From NCBI GenBank assembly GCA_017627975.1, contig JAGAFT010000065.1, positions 1 through 13,507 on the forward strand: a DNA stretch of 13,507 bases, in the 5' to 3' direction. The notes beneath the pieces were generated by a model. It was not told the DNA's origin and searched no databases. It saw only the letters and a list, made by a program, of their open reading frames with translations. Position numbers and translations under genes: made by a program. This DNA comes from Oscillospiraceae bacterium. GTDB lineage: Bacteria; Bacillota_A; Clostridia; Oscillospirales; Oscillospiraceae. Positions 1-6,276 of the stretch are shown here, piece by piece; position 1 is the first letter of the stretch; each line of letters begins with the position of its first letter.

Positions 1-66
1 TGTCGGGGTCGGCGTCGGGGTCGGCGTCGGCGTCGGGGTCGGAGTGGGTGTCGGCGTCGGCGTCTG
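1..66 (-). repeat. Hexanucleotide tandem repeat encoding (Pro-Thr)n linker
   Basis: Read on the minus strand, about ten 6-bp units of the type CCGACG/CCGACC (some with CCC, ACA or ACT variants) encode alternating Pro and Thr. The array runs off the left end, so its total length is unknown. The unit is a multiple of three, so copy-number change would lengthen or shorten the linker without shifting frame. Pro-Thr linkers commonly separate a membrane anchor from an outer domain. Confidence 0.85.
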
Positions 67-1410
67 GGTGGGCGCGACGCTTTCAGCCGGTACCGCAGGC
101 TTGGCTTCCACCGTCGGGATCGGCTCATTAATCTGTGGCGTTCTCAGCTTTCCGGGAAGCAGAATGGCAGCTGCTATGACCAGCACCAGTGCGACAAGAA
201 CCGGGACAAGCCTCGTCCTCTTCTTGGCGCTGTTTGCCGGTTTCGGCGTTTCTTCTGTCTTTGGGGGATACTCTTTCTGTTCGTTGTTGTTTTCCGGCTT
301 AAGGCCTTCTGTCTTTCCCGCTTTCTCCTGCTCAAGCCGCGTGACTTTCGCTCGCGCTTCCCGCGCTTTCTGCTCAAGCAGCTCCGCCTCTGCTTTCGCT
401 TCCTGGACCGTCTGTTCGATCTCGCTCTGCTTTTCCTGCAGGCGTGGAGAGGCTGCCGCCATCTCCCGATGGAACTCCGCCATATTCTGATAGCGGTCCC
501 CTGCGTTAACCTCCAGTGCTTTCAGCAGGGCATCTTCCTGTTCCGGACTGATCTTTACGCCAAGCGCGCTCGGCACAAACATGGTGTCTTCCTGCATGCG
601 CTCCACCGCATCCGGAAGTACTTTTCCGGTAATGGCGTAATAGTAGGTCGCCGCCAGCGCATAGACATCCGTGAACGGCCCCTGCCGTCCACGGCGCATA
701 TACTGCTCCGTCGGGGCAAAACCATGCTTGAGCACCACATCCAGGCTCTTGCTCTTCTCCCCGGTGCTGTAACGGGCCGCGCCGAAGTCAATGAGCTTGG
801 CACTTCCGTCTTTGGTGATGATGATGTTATCCGGCGCGATGTCACGGTGGATGATGCCTTTTGCATGGACCTTACCGAGGGATTCCATCATCGGCAGAAG
901 GAGCCGGTTTGCTTCCTCTACGCTCAGTCTTCCACCCTTCTGCGCAAGATACTTGTCCAGGGCAGCACCGTCCACATACTCCATAACGAAGTAGGCGGTG
1001 TTGTTCTCTTCAAAATAGCTGTGGATCCGGACGATATGCTCGTCTCCGTTGAAAGCCGCAAGCGTCCTTGCTTCTTCCAGGAACTGTGCCTTTCCGTACT
1101 CGTAGTTTTCCCGCTGATTGCTGGAATGCACCCGCACGGAATTGTTTTCCGGCTCTCTGCCCGCAAACTCCGAAGGAAGGTACTCCTTGATGGCGACGCG
1201 TTCTCCGGTCTGGTAATCCTGGGCAATATAGGTGATGCCGAAGCCGCCCTGGCCGAGGACACGGCCGACGGTATAGCGTCCGTTCAGGATCGCCCCCTGT
1301 TTCAGCGCAAGGGGAAAATCCTTCACCGCATTGCTGTCGTCATAACCACAGAAGGGGCAAGCTCCGCCTGTCGGCTTCTGCTTAAAGCAGTTATAGCAAG
1401 TATACGACAC
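1..1410 (-). CDS. Membrane Ser/Thr protein kinase with N-terminal zinc ribbon (C-terminus off window)
   Basis: The reading frame stays open to the left edge (470 residues visible), so it is 3'-truncated by the window. It starts at a GTG preceded by AAAGGAGG about 8 nt upstream. Residues 5-21 form a zinc ribbon (C5-x2-C8-x9-C18-x2-C21). The kinase domain spans about 43-318: Gly loop at 53-58 (GQGGFG), catalytic Lys75 (VAIKEY), catalytic loop HRDIAPDN at 188-195, DFG at 208-210, and an FxPxEQY activation-segment motif at 231-237. The loop Lys of the usual HRDxKPxN is Ala192 here. A Glu/Lys/Ala-rich probable coiled coil covers 320-365, a charged linker follows, then one membrane segment at 401-418, then a linker ending in ten Pro-Thr repeats. 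The topology implies a cytoplasmic kinase and an extracellular C-terminal part whose domain is not visible. No PASTA repeats are seen, so it is not a standard PrkC/PknB. Its ligand and substrates are unknown. Kinase call is firm; role is inference. Confidence 0.93.
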   Translation of the reverse strand, partial: MSYTCYNCFKQKPTGGACPFCGYDDSNAVKDFPLALKQGAILNGRYTVGRVLGQGGFGITYIAQDYQTGERVAIKEYLPSEFAGREPENNSVRVHSSNQRENYEYGKAQFLEEARTLAAFNGDEHIVRIHSYFEENNTAYFVMEYVDGAALDKYLAQKGGRLSVEEANRLLLPMMESLGKVHAKGIIHRDIAPDNIIITKDGSAKLIDFGAARYSTGEKSKSLDVVLKHGFAPTEQYMRRGRQGPFTDVYALAATYYYAITGKVLPDAVERMQEDTMFVPSALGVKISPEQEDALLKALEVNAGDRYQNMAEFHREMAAASPRLQEKQSEIEQTVQEAKAEAELLEQKAREARAKVTRLEQEKAGKTEGLKPENNNEQKEYPPKTEETPKPANSAKKRTRLVPVLVALVLVIAAAILLPGKLRTPQINEPIPTVEAKPAVPAESVAPTQTPTPTPTPTPTPTPTPTPTPT

Positions 1411-1462
1411 GCTCTGCCCCTCCTTTCGTCAGCCTGAAAAAGCTTAAAAAATTCCAAATTGA

Positions 1463-1491
1463 ATTATACCTTTTCTTCCGGTACGATGCAA
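1463..1491 (-). promoter_or_regulatory. Candidate sigma-A promoter of the kinase gene
   Basis: A consensus -10 TATAAT lies at 1463-1468 with a weak -35 (TTGCAT, 1486-1491) at 17-bp spacing, about 52 bp before the GTG start and downstream of the marR-type gene's terminator. The -10 is perfect; the -35 matches only three positions. Confidence 0.6.
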
Positions 1492-1495
1492 GATA

Positions 1496-1544
1496 AAAAA
1501 CAGATCGAACCTCAGTTTATAACACTGAAATTCGATCTGTTTTT
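1496..1544 (-). terminator. Rho-independent terminator of the ohrR-like gene
   Basis: A perfect 14-bp stem (1496-1509 with 1531-1544), with an inner CAGT/ACTG pairing at 1513-1516 and 1524-1527, lies 18 bp past the stop codon. The A-run at 1495-1500 gives a U-tract on the minus-strand transcript. The opposite arm ends in T residues, so it could also act on plus-strand transcripts. Confidence 0.85.
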
Positions 1545-1561
1545 CATTTCGTCTATCTTAA

Positions 1562-2008
1562 TTACTCTTCGTCCAAAAGCTCATACAGCAGCTGGTAGAG
1601 CGTCAGGGCTTTGACCGGTGTGAGCCGGACACAGCTTCCCACCTTGCCGGGGATCTCTTTGGCACGCTCCTGCAGGGCGCGGCCCGTGTCGGTCAGCGTG
1701 ATCAGTACCACACGCTCGTCCTCCGGTGACCGGCTCTTTTCCAGCAGGCCCTCCTTCTCCAGCTTCTTCAGCAGCGGGGAGACCGTCCCGTTGTCCAGAT
1801 GGAGTCTCCGGCAGATTTCGCTCACCGGAATGCCGTCCTGCTCCCACAGGACCAGCAGCACCAGATACTGGGTATAGGTCAGGTTCAGCTCGGTCAGAAA
1901 GGGTGTATAGAGCGCGGTCACCTTGCGGGCCGCGGCATAAAGCGGGAAGCAGAGCTGATTCGACAGCTTCATCACTTCCCGGTAATCGTAAGTCGGGGTA
2001 TGATCCAT
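1562..2008 (-). CDS. ohrR: OhrR-type MarR family organic-peroxide-sensing repressor
   Basis: A 148-residue protein of normal MarR length. The N-terminal stretch around residues 17-35 (LSNQLCFPLYAAARKV) matches the OhrR subgroup, with the reactive Cys at position 20. The winged helix-turn-helix covers roughly 45-112, with a PEDERVV wing at 95-101. A second Cys at 126 lies where 2-Cys OhrR proteins (Xanthomonas type, C22/C127) have the disulfide partner; a third is at C66. In this family, peroxide oxidation of the first Cys releases operator DNA. The ATG start has a GGAGAG site 9 nt upstream. It is divergent from a glutathione peroxidase and shares operators with it, so that gene and itself are the likely targets. 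The OhrR assignment within MarR rests on the Cys motif and the neighbour. Specificity for organic peroxide, H2O2 or hypochlorite is not deducible. Confidence 0.85.
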   Translation of the reverse strand: MDHTPTYDYREVMKLSNQLCFPLYAAARKVTALYTPFLTELNLTYTQYLVLLVLWEQDGIPVSEICRRLHLDNGTVSPLLKKLEKEGLLEKSRSPEDERVVLITLTDTGRALQERAKEIPGKVGSCVRLTPVKALTLYQLLYELLDEE

Positions 2009-2027
2009 TTCTTGTTGCTCTCCATTT

Positions 2028-2043
2028 ATATTTGATTCAATAT
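2028..2043 (-). promoter_or_regulatory. Candidate OhrR operator 1 (ohrR side)
   Basis: On the minus strand this reads ATATTGAATCAAATAT, an imperfect palindrome (12 of 16 symmetric positions) placed just downstream of the ohrR -10, where binding would block initiation. It matches operator 2 at 14 of 16 positions, and the identity continues four bases into AAAT. This site and operator 2 together form a 13-bp perfect inverted repeat (2024-2036 against 2144-2156). Confidence 0.65.
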
Positions 2044-2044
2044 T

Positions 2045-2073
2045 ATTTTATAAATTCCTCTCCGTTTTGTCAA
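2045..2073 (-). promoter_or_regulatory. Promoter of the ohrR-like gene
   Basis: A perfect -35 TTGACA (2068-2073) and a -10 TAAAAT (2045-2050) are separated by 17 bp. Transcription would begin inside candidate operator 1, giving a leader of roughly 30 nt. Confidence 0.8.
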
Positions 2074-2108
2074 GTTGATTTTTTCTGTATTTTTTCTACT
2101 ATTTAGAC

Positions 2109-2137
2109 TTGACAAACTATTTTAATTGGTGTATATA
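2109..2137 (+). promoter_or_regulatory. Promoter of the glutathione peroxidase gene
   Basis: A perfect -35 TTGACA (2109-2114) and a -10 TATATA (2132-2137) are separated by 17 bp. The predicted start falls in operator 2 (2137-2152). The two -35 boxes of the divergent promoters are 35 bp apart. Confidence 0.82.
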
Positions 2138-2152
2138 TATTTTATCAAATAT
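2137..2152 (+). promoter_or_regulatory. Candidate OhrR operator 2 (peroxidase side)
   Basis: ATATTTTATCAAATAT is an imperfect palindrome (14 of 16 symmetric positions) overlapping the end of the -10 and the predicted transcription start. It is the counterpart of the site at 2028-2043 in the same orientation relative to transcription. AT-rich palindromes of this size are typical for MarR/OhrR dimers. Binding is inferred from position and symmetry only. Confidence 0.68.
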
Positions 2153-2177
2153 AAATTAACGACTAGGAGGAACACTC

Positions 2178-2717
2178 ATGAATCTGTATGATTTTACCGT
2201 TAAGACGCGCAAGGGCGCTGATGTAGCGCTCTCCGATTTTGCGGGCAAGGTTGTTATGGTTGTCAACACCGCCACCGGCTGCGGCTTTACCCCCCAGTAT
2301 AAGGAACTCCAGGAGATCTACGACGCGTTCAAGGACAGGGGCTTTGAGATTCTCGACTTCCCCTGCAACCAGTTTGCCGACCAGGCCCCCGGCACCGATG
2401 AAGAGATCCACACCTTCTGCACCGGCCGCTTTGGAATTACCTTTCCCCAGTATGCCAAGATCGACGTCAACGGTGAGAACGCCATTCCCCTATATCAGTG
2501 GCTTACCTCCAGCACCAAGTTCGAAGGCTTCAACGGCCCGGCCGCTCTAGTTCTGAACGGTGTGGTCAAGAAGATGGACAAGGATTTCAAGAACAACGGC
2601 AACATCAAGTGGAACTTCACCAAGTTCCTCATTGACCGCGAGGGCAACATCGTCGCCCGCTTTGAGCCCACCCTGTCCATGGACAAGGTCCGCGCCGCTG
2701 TCGAAGCCGCTCTGTAA
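2178..2717 (+). CDS. Glutathione peroxidase family thiol peroxidase (Cys type)
   Basis: A 179-residue GPx-fold peroxidase that reduces hydrogen peroxide or organic and lipid hydroperoxides in the cytosol. The peroxidatic Cys is C35 in NTATGCGFTPQY. The rest of the catalytic tetrad is present: Gln69 (FPCNQFADQAPG), Trp145 and Asn146 (KWNFTKF). C81 in FCTGRFG occupies the place of the resolving Cys in thioredoxin-dependent GPx, so thioredoxin is a more likely reductant than glutathione. There is no selenocysteine: position 35 is a normal Cys codon. No signal peptide is seen. The ATG follows AGGAGG about 7 nt upstream. It sits divergent from an OhrR-type regulator with shared operators, so it is probably peroxide-induced, taking the place usually held by ohr. 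Confidence 0.93.
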   Translation: MNLYDFTVKTRKGADVALSDFAGKVVMVVNTATGCGFTPQYKELQEIYDAFKDRGFEILDFPCNQFADQAPGTDEEIHTFCTGRFGITFPQYAKIDVNGENAIPLYQWLTSSTKFEGFNGPAALVLNGVVKKMDKDFKNNGNIKWNFTKFLIDREGNIVARFEPTLSMDKVRAAVEAAL

Positions 2718-2744
2718 GCATCTGCAGACCGTACAAGCCTGCTC

Positions 2745-2773
2745 TTTACAAAAAACTGAAAAGCCGTTATAAT
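2745..2773 (+). promoter_or_regulatory. Promoter of the epimerase gene
   Basis: A -35 TTTACA (2745-2750) and a perfect -10 TATAAT (2768-2773) at 17-bp spacing lie about 60 bp before the epimerase ATG. The -10 ends one base before the hairpin at 2775-2802, so transcription would start inside that hairpin's left arm. Confidence 0.72.
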
Positions 2774-2774
2774 T

Positions 2775-2802
2775 GGGCTCACCCGAACCTTTGGGTGAGC
2801 CC
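2775..2802 (+). terminator. Terminator hairpin after the peroxidase gene
   Basis: A perfect 10-bp GC-rich stem (GGGCTCACCC at 2775-2784 with GGGTGAGCCC at 2793-2802) and 8-nt loop, followed by a short interrupted T-tract (TTTGATT). It should stop transcripts from the peroxidase promoter. Transcripts from the adjacent epimerase promoter begin near 2780 and lack most of the left arm. Confidence 0.65.
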
Positions 2803-2833
2803 TTTGATTATTCTGTGATGAGGAAGCCGTTTC

Positions 2834-3772
2834 ATGAACATGATTCTGCTTGGAGCCGCCGGCTTTATCGGGACCAACCTGACGCTGGCGCTGGCAAAAC
2901 AGCCTGAAAACCAAATAACTGTCGTGAGCCGGAGACGTGCCTCTTTCGCGGATGTGGACGCGCTGGCCCTGCCCAATGTCCGTTTTGTGGAGTGCGACCT
3001 GGTTAAAGAGCCGGACTTCACTCCCCTGCTGGTCGGGCAGGACGTGGTGTTTCACCTGCTGAGCACCACGGTGCCCACCACGTCAAACCTCCAGATTTCC
3101 CAGGAGCTGACGGCGAATGTCGTCCACTCGGCAAAGCTGTTCGAGGCCTGCGCCGCCTGCGGGGTGAAGAAGGTGGTTTTCTTCTCCTCCGGCGGAACGG
3201 TTTACGGGAAGGCCGCGGCCTGCCCCCTGCACGAGGACACTCCCACCGACCCCATTACCTCTTACGGGATTCAAAAGCTCACCATCGAGAAGCTTCTCTA
3301 TCTCTACCATCACATGTATGGCTTCGATTATCGGATCATCCGTCTGGCCAATCCCTATGGGCCGTACCAGCGTCCCAACGGGGTTCTCGGCGCGGTTACG
3401 ACCTTCACCTACAAGGCCCTCCGGCACGAACCGATCACCGTCTACGGTGACGGCAGCGTGGTTCGGGATTTCCTCTATATCGACGATGCCGTGCGCGGGA
3501 TTCTCAATATCGTCGCCGGTGATGCCCCGGAGCGGGTCTTCAATCTCGGCAGCGGGCACGGCACCAGCATCCGTGAGGTGCTGGACACCATCCGGCAGGA
3601 GCTGGCAATCGAGCCGGAGATCATCTGGAAGCCCGCCCGCACCGTCGACGTTCCGGTCAATTTTCTGGACATCGGCCGCTATGAGCGTGCCTACGGCGCG
3701 CTGAATCCGATTCCGCTGCGGCTCGGCATCCGGAAAACCGCGGACTTCCTGATGCAGTATTATCATCTCTAA
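2834..3772 (+). CDS. NAD-dependent epimerase/dehydratase (extended SDR, UDP-glucose 4-epimerase-like)
   Basis: A 312-residue extended short-chain dehydrogenase/reductase, the usual length for nucleotide-sugar epimerases. The Rossmann glycine motif GAAGFIG is at residues 7-13. The catalytic triad shows as Ser118/Ser119 in FFSSGGTVYG and Tyr144-x3-Lys148 (SYGIQK). The sugar-nucleotide region shows RLANPYGPYQRP (170-181) and RDFLYIDDAVRGI (211-223), typical of GalE/WbpP relatives. It probably interconverts or modifies a UDP- or dTDP-hexose for surface polysaccharide; the exact substrate cannot be read from the sequence. The ATG follows GAGGAAG about 9 nt upstream. It has its own promoter and is monocistronic, convergent with the malic enzyme gene. 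The glycosyltransferase 1.4 kb away could use its product, but that is only proximity. Confidence 0.88.
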   Translation: MNMILLGAAGFIGTNLTLALAKQPENQITVVSRRRASFADVDALALPNVRFVECDLVKEPDFTPLLVGQDVVFHLLSTTVPTTSNLQISQELTANVVHSAKLFEACAACGVKKVVFFSSGGTVYGKAAACPLHEDTPTDPITSYGIQKLTIEKLLYLYHHMYGFDYRIIRLANPYGPYQRPNGVLGAVTTFTYKALRHEPITVYGDGSVVRDFLYIDDAVRGILNIVAGDAPERVFNLGSGHGTSIREVLDTIRQELAIEPEIIWKPARTVDVPVNFLDIGRYERAYGALNPIPLRLGIRKTADFLMQYYHL

Positions 3773-3826
3773 GCCCTGCATTCCCGCCCTGTGCTCTGAT
3801 CAGATCATCTATCATAATCGATAATC

Positions 3827-3874
3827 GCAACGCTCCGACCGCCGAAAAGGCAGTCGGAGCGTTGCTGATTTTTG
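3827..3874 (+). terminator. Terminator between convergent epimerase and malic enzyme genes
   Basis: A 13-bp perfect stem (3827-3839 with 3853-3865), extended by an inner GCC/GGC pair around a GAAAA loop, is followed by TGATTTTTGT on the plus strand. It lies 54 bp after the epimerase stop and 46 bp after the malic enzyme stop, so the stem could serve both, though only the plus direction has a clear T-tract. Confidence 0.82.
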
Positions 3875-3910
3875 TATCCTGTCTGAGGCCAGGAAACTTG
3901 CCCCGCCTCG

Positions 3911-5086
3911 TCAGATTTTCGCGACGCCGCTCTCGCGGGCGGCCTGCGCCGTCGCCGCCGCGACCGCATCCCGCACCCGCGAATCAAAGGCCTTCGGGAG
4001 AATATAATCTGCGCAGAGTTCGCTCTCCGAGACCAGATCGGCCAGTGCCTTTGCCGCTGCCAGCTTCATGGCGTCATTGATGTCACTCGCCCGCACGTCC
4101 AGGGCTCCCCGGAAGATTCCCGGGAAGCAGAGCACGTTGTTGACCTGGTTGGGATAGTCCGAGCGCCCGGTGGAGACCACCGCCGCACCGCCCGCTTTGG
4201 CATCGTCCGGGAAAATCTCGGGCGTGGGGTTGGCACAGGCAAACACAATGGCATCCCGGTTCATGGTTTTCACCATTTTGGTGGTAAGGACCCCTGGCGC
4301 GGAAACCCCGATGAACACGTCGGCCCCCTTCAGCACTTCGGCCAGCGTGCCTTTCCGGCGCAGCGGGTTTGTGATCGCCGCGATCTCCTGTTTGGCCGGG
4401 TTCATATGCTCTTCCCTGCCGTTCCAGATCGCGCCGCCGCGGTCACACAGGGTCACGTCCGAGGCACCCGCCGTGATCAGGAGCCTGGTAATGGCGGTTG
4501 CCGCAGCCCCGGCGCCGTTCAGGACGATGCGCACCTCACCCAGTTTCTTCCCTACCAGCTTCAGCGCGTTGGTAAGCCCCGCCAGGGTGATGACGGCGGT
4601 CCCGTGCTGATCGTCATGGAAGATGGGAATATCGGTGCATGCCTTCAGGCGCTTTTCGATCTCAAAGCAGCGCGGCGCCGAGATGTCCTCCAGGTTCACC
4701 CCGCCGAAGGACTTCGAGATCAGGCGGACCGTCTCCACAATCTCGTCCACGTTTTTGCTGTCAACGCAGATCGGTACCGCATCCACATCGCCGAAGGCCT
4801 TGAAGAGGGCGCATTTTCCCTCCATGACCGGCATGCTGGCCTCCGGGCCGATGTCCCCCAGGCCGAGAACCGCCGTTCCGTCGGTGATGACCGCCACCAT
4901 GTTCCAGCGCCGTGTCAGTTCATAGCTTTTTCCCGGGTCCTTCTGGATCTCCAGGCAGGGCGTCGCGACGCCCGGGGTATACGCCAGGCTCAGCGCCTCG
5001 GAGGAATCCACCGGCGCGCGGACCGTGACCTCGATCTTCCCCTTCCATTCGGCGTGTTTTTCCAGTGAGCGTTTTCCGTAGTCCAT
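3911..5086 (-). CDS. NAD(P)-dependent malic enzyme (oxaloacetate-decarboxylating)
   Basis: A 391-residue cytosolic enzyme that converts malate to pyruvate and CO2 with reduction of NAD(P), or can run in reverse. This is the short bacterial form without a phosphotransacetylase-like C-terminal domain. Catalytic Tyr36 lies in AYTPGVA and Lys91 in EGKCALFK. Metal ligands are Glu133-Asp134 (NLEDISAPRC) and Asp159 (FHDDQHGTA). The nucleotide-binding motif GAGAAA is at 191-196, and the ANPTPE and NNVLCFPGIFRGALD signatures are at 285-290 and 316-330. The ATG has AAGGGAG about 7 nt upstream. It follows the glycosyltransferase gene by 59 bp with no strong terminator, so read-through from the operon above is possible. 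NAD versus NADP preference is not resolved. Family call is very secure. Confidence 0.95.
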   Translation of the reverse strand: MDYGKRSLEKHAEWKGKIEVTVRAPVDSSEALSLAYTPGVATPCLEIQKDPGKSYELTRRWNMVAVITDGTAVLGLGDIGPEASMPVMEGKCALFKAFGDVDAVPICVDSKNVDEIVETVRLISKSFGGVNLEDISAPRCFEIEKRLKACTDIPIFHDDQHGTAVITLAGLTNALKLVGKKLGEVRIVLNGAGAAATAITRLLITAGASDVTLCDRGGAIWNGREEHMNPAKQEIAAITNPLRRKGTLAEVLKGADVFIGVSAPGVLTTKMVKTMNRDAIVFACANPTPEIFPDDAKAGGAAVVSTGRSDYPNQVNNVLCFPGIFRGALDVRASDINDAMKLAAAKALADLVSESELCADYILPKAFDSRVRDAVAAATAQAARESGVAKI

Positions 5087-5107
5087 ATTTCTGCTCCCTT
5101 CCGTGTA

Positions 5108-5144
5108 CAGGCCCTGTAAGGCCTGCGCTCCGTCGGCTCAGCCG
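5108..5144 (-). other. Two small hairpins in the glycosyltransferase-malic enzyme gap
   Basis: CAGGCC/GGCCTG (5108-5113 with 5120-5125, 6-nt loop) and CGGCT/AGCCG (5134-5138 with 5140-5144, a 1-nt centre, so a palindrome rather than a good stem-loop) lie just past the glycosyltransferase stop. No T-tract follows on the minus strand, so neither is a convincing terminator; they may stabilise or process an operon transcript. Confidence 0.35.
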
Positions 5145-5145
5145 C

Positions 5146-6210
5146 TTACTTTTCGCCGCCGGCAAGCTCCCAGTAGCTGTCGATGATCTTTTTGTTGTAG
5201 GCGGCAAGGTTGTCCGGATGCTTTTCTTCCTTCCCGGCCGCGGCAAGGGCCGCCGCCATGTCCTCCCTGCCCACGAGGCCGTCGGTATACTGCTCCAGAT
5301 TCTTTGTGCAGTAGAGCGGCAGGCCGATCACCATCGCATCCATGATGTTCAGCGGGTGTCCTTCATAGCGCGAGGTGGAGATGAACGCGTCCATTTTCTG
5401 CATGATGCAGTAGGGGTTGGAGCGGCTGCCGAGGAAGAAGACCTTCTCCGTCAGGCCGAGCTCTTCACACTGCTTTTCCAGAGCCTCGCGGTCCTCGCCG
5501 TCGCCGATGATATAGAGGCGCAGGTCGTCTCTTGTTTTGCAGGCTTCGGCAAAATAGTTCAGCATGATGTCATAGCCCTTCTGATGAACCAGACGCCCCA
5601 GCGCCACAAAGTTCACGCAGCGCTCGTCCACGCTGACCTCGGTCGGCTCCTCCGCCTTCTTCCGGATGGCCTCGACGTCGATGAAGTTGTGGATCGCGCT
5701 GTAAGGCTTGTCCGTCACGCCCGAGAGTCGCCGGAACGGTTCGATGATGGAAGCCGTCCCCGCCACAAAGGCATCAAAATGCTTGAATTTTCCCTTGAAG
5801 CAGTGCCACAGCACCCGATATTTCCATTCATTTTTGTATTTGATCTCCACATCGTTGTGGATGAACATGACGCGCTTTCTGGCCGGGACCGTCAGCGCGC
5901 CCACCGCGCAGGAGCACTGGTAGGAGTTGAAATCCACCGCAAGGTCAAACAGGATGTCCTTCGGAAAATCATAGTGGATGTGCTTCAGGGCATAGTCGAA
6001 GGGCACAAAGGAATAGAACCTCGGGGTCGGATTCAGGTAGTGGATGTGCAGCTCTTTCGGAAAGTCCAGATTCCAGAAGTCGTCCTTTCTGGAGAGGAAC
6101 AGATGCATCTCGAAGCGGTCATAGTCCATGTTCCGCATGAGATTGACGGCGGATTTCTGAATGCCGCCCACATCCAGATCATTCTGAAAGAACGCAATTT
6201 TCTTCTTCAT
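5146..6210 (-). CDS. Glycosyltransferase family 4 protein
   Basis: A 354-residue GT-B fold enzyme that would transfer a sugar from a nucleotide donor to a glycan or lipid acceptor at the inner membrane face. The N-terminal Gly-rich acceptor-domain motif DVGGIQKS is at 13-20. The C-terminal donor domain shows VALGRLVHQKGYD (202-214), IIGDGEDREALE (234-245) and STSRYEGHPLNIMDAMVIGLPL (278-299). The usual E-x7-E motif reads E283-x7-D291, a conservative change. No membrane span or signal peptide is seen. The frame extends six codons further to a TTG, but that codon overlaps the GAGGAG ribosome site, so the ATG at 6210 is the start. It lies 66 bp downstream of the DUF2344 gene on the same strand. 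It is not in a visible polysaccharide cluster, so its product (exopolysaccharide, teichoic acid or glycolipid) is unknown. Confidence 0.88.
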   Translation of the reverse strand: MKKKIAFFQNDLDVGGIQKSAVNLMRNMDYDRFEMHLFLSRKDDFWNLDFPKELHIHYLNPTPRFYSFVPFDYALKHIHYDFPKDILFDLAVDFNSYQCSCAVGALTVPARKRVMFIHNDVEIKYKNEWKYRVLWHCFKGKFKHFDAFVAGTASIIEPFRRLSGVTDKPYSAIHNFIDVEAIRKKAEEPTEVSVDERCVNFVALGRLVHQKGYDIMLNYFAEACKTRDDLRLYIIGDGEDREALEKQCEELGLTEKVFFLGSRSNPYCIMQKMDAFISTSRYEGHPLNIMDAMVIGLPLYCTKNLEQYTDGLVGREDMAAALAAAGKEEKHPDNLAAYNKKIIDSYWELAGGEK

Positions 6211-6220
6211 GCTTTGGTTT

Positions 6221-6226
6221 CTCCTC
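6221..6226 (-). promoter_or_regulatory. Ribosome binding site fixing the glycosyltransferase start
   Basis: GAGGAG lies 10 nt before the ATG at 6210. It overlaps the alternative upstream TTG start at 6228, which itself lacks any Shine-Dalgarno sequence, so the shorter protein is preferred. Confidence 0.75.
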
Positions 6227-6276
6227 AATTTTGTTCCGGGCCGTCTTCCCGTTACGCAAAAGACAGGTCACAGAGT

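Noticed and set aside
1..66. CRISPR or direct-repeat array
   Set aside because: The 6-bp unit is codon-periodic and encodes a Pro-Thr linker; no spacers are present.
469..1437. 322-codon open frame on the plus strand
   Set aside because: Antisense to the kinase gene, which shows all kinase motifs on the minus strand; no ribosome site or promoter.
1496..1544. Hairpin as an attenuator or riboswitch for the kinase
   Set aside because: The kinase promoter lies downstream of it (1463-1491), so the hairpin is not in the kinase leader; it fits a simple terminator of the ohrR-like gene.
2190..2720. Selenocysteine in the peroxidase
   Set aside because: The peroxidatic position is an ordinary Cys codon (TGC) with no in-frame TGA.
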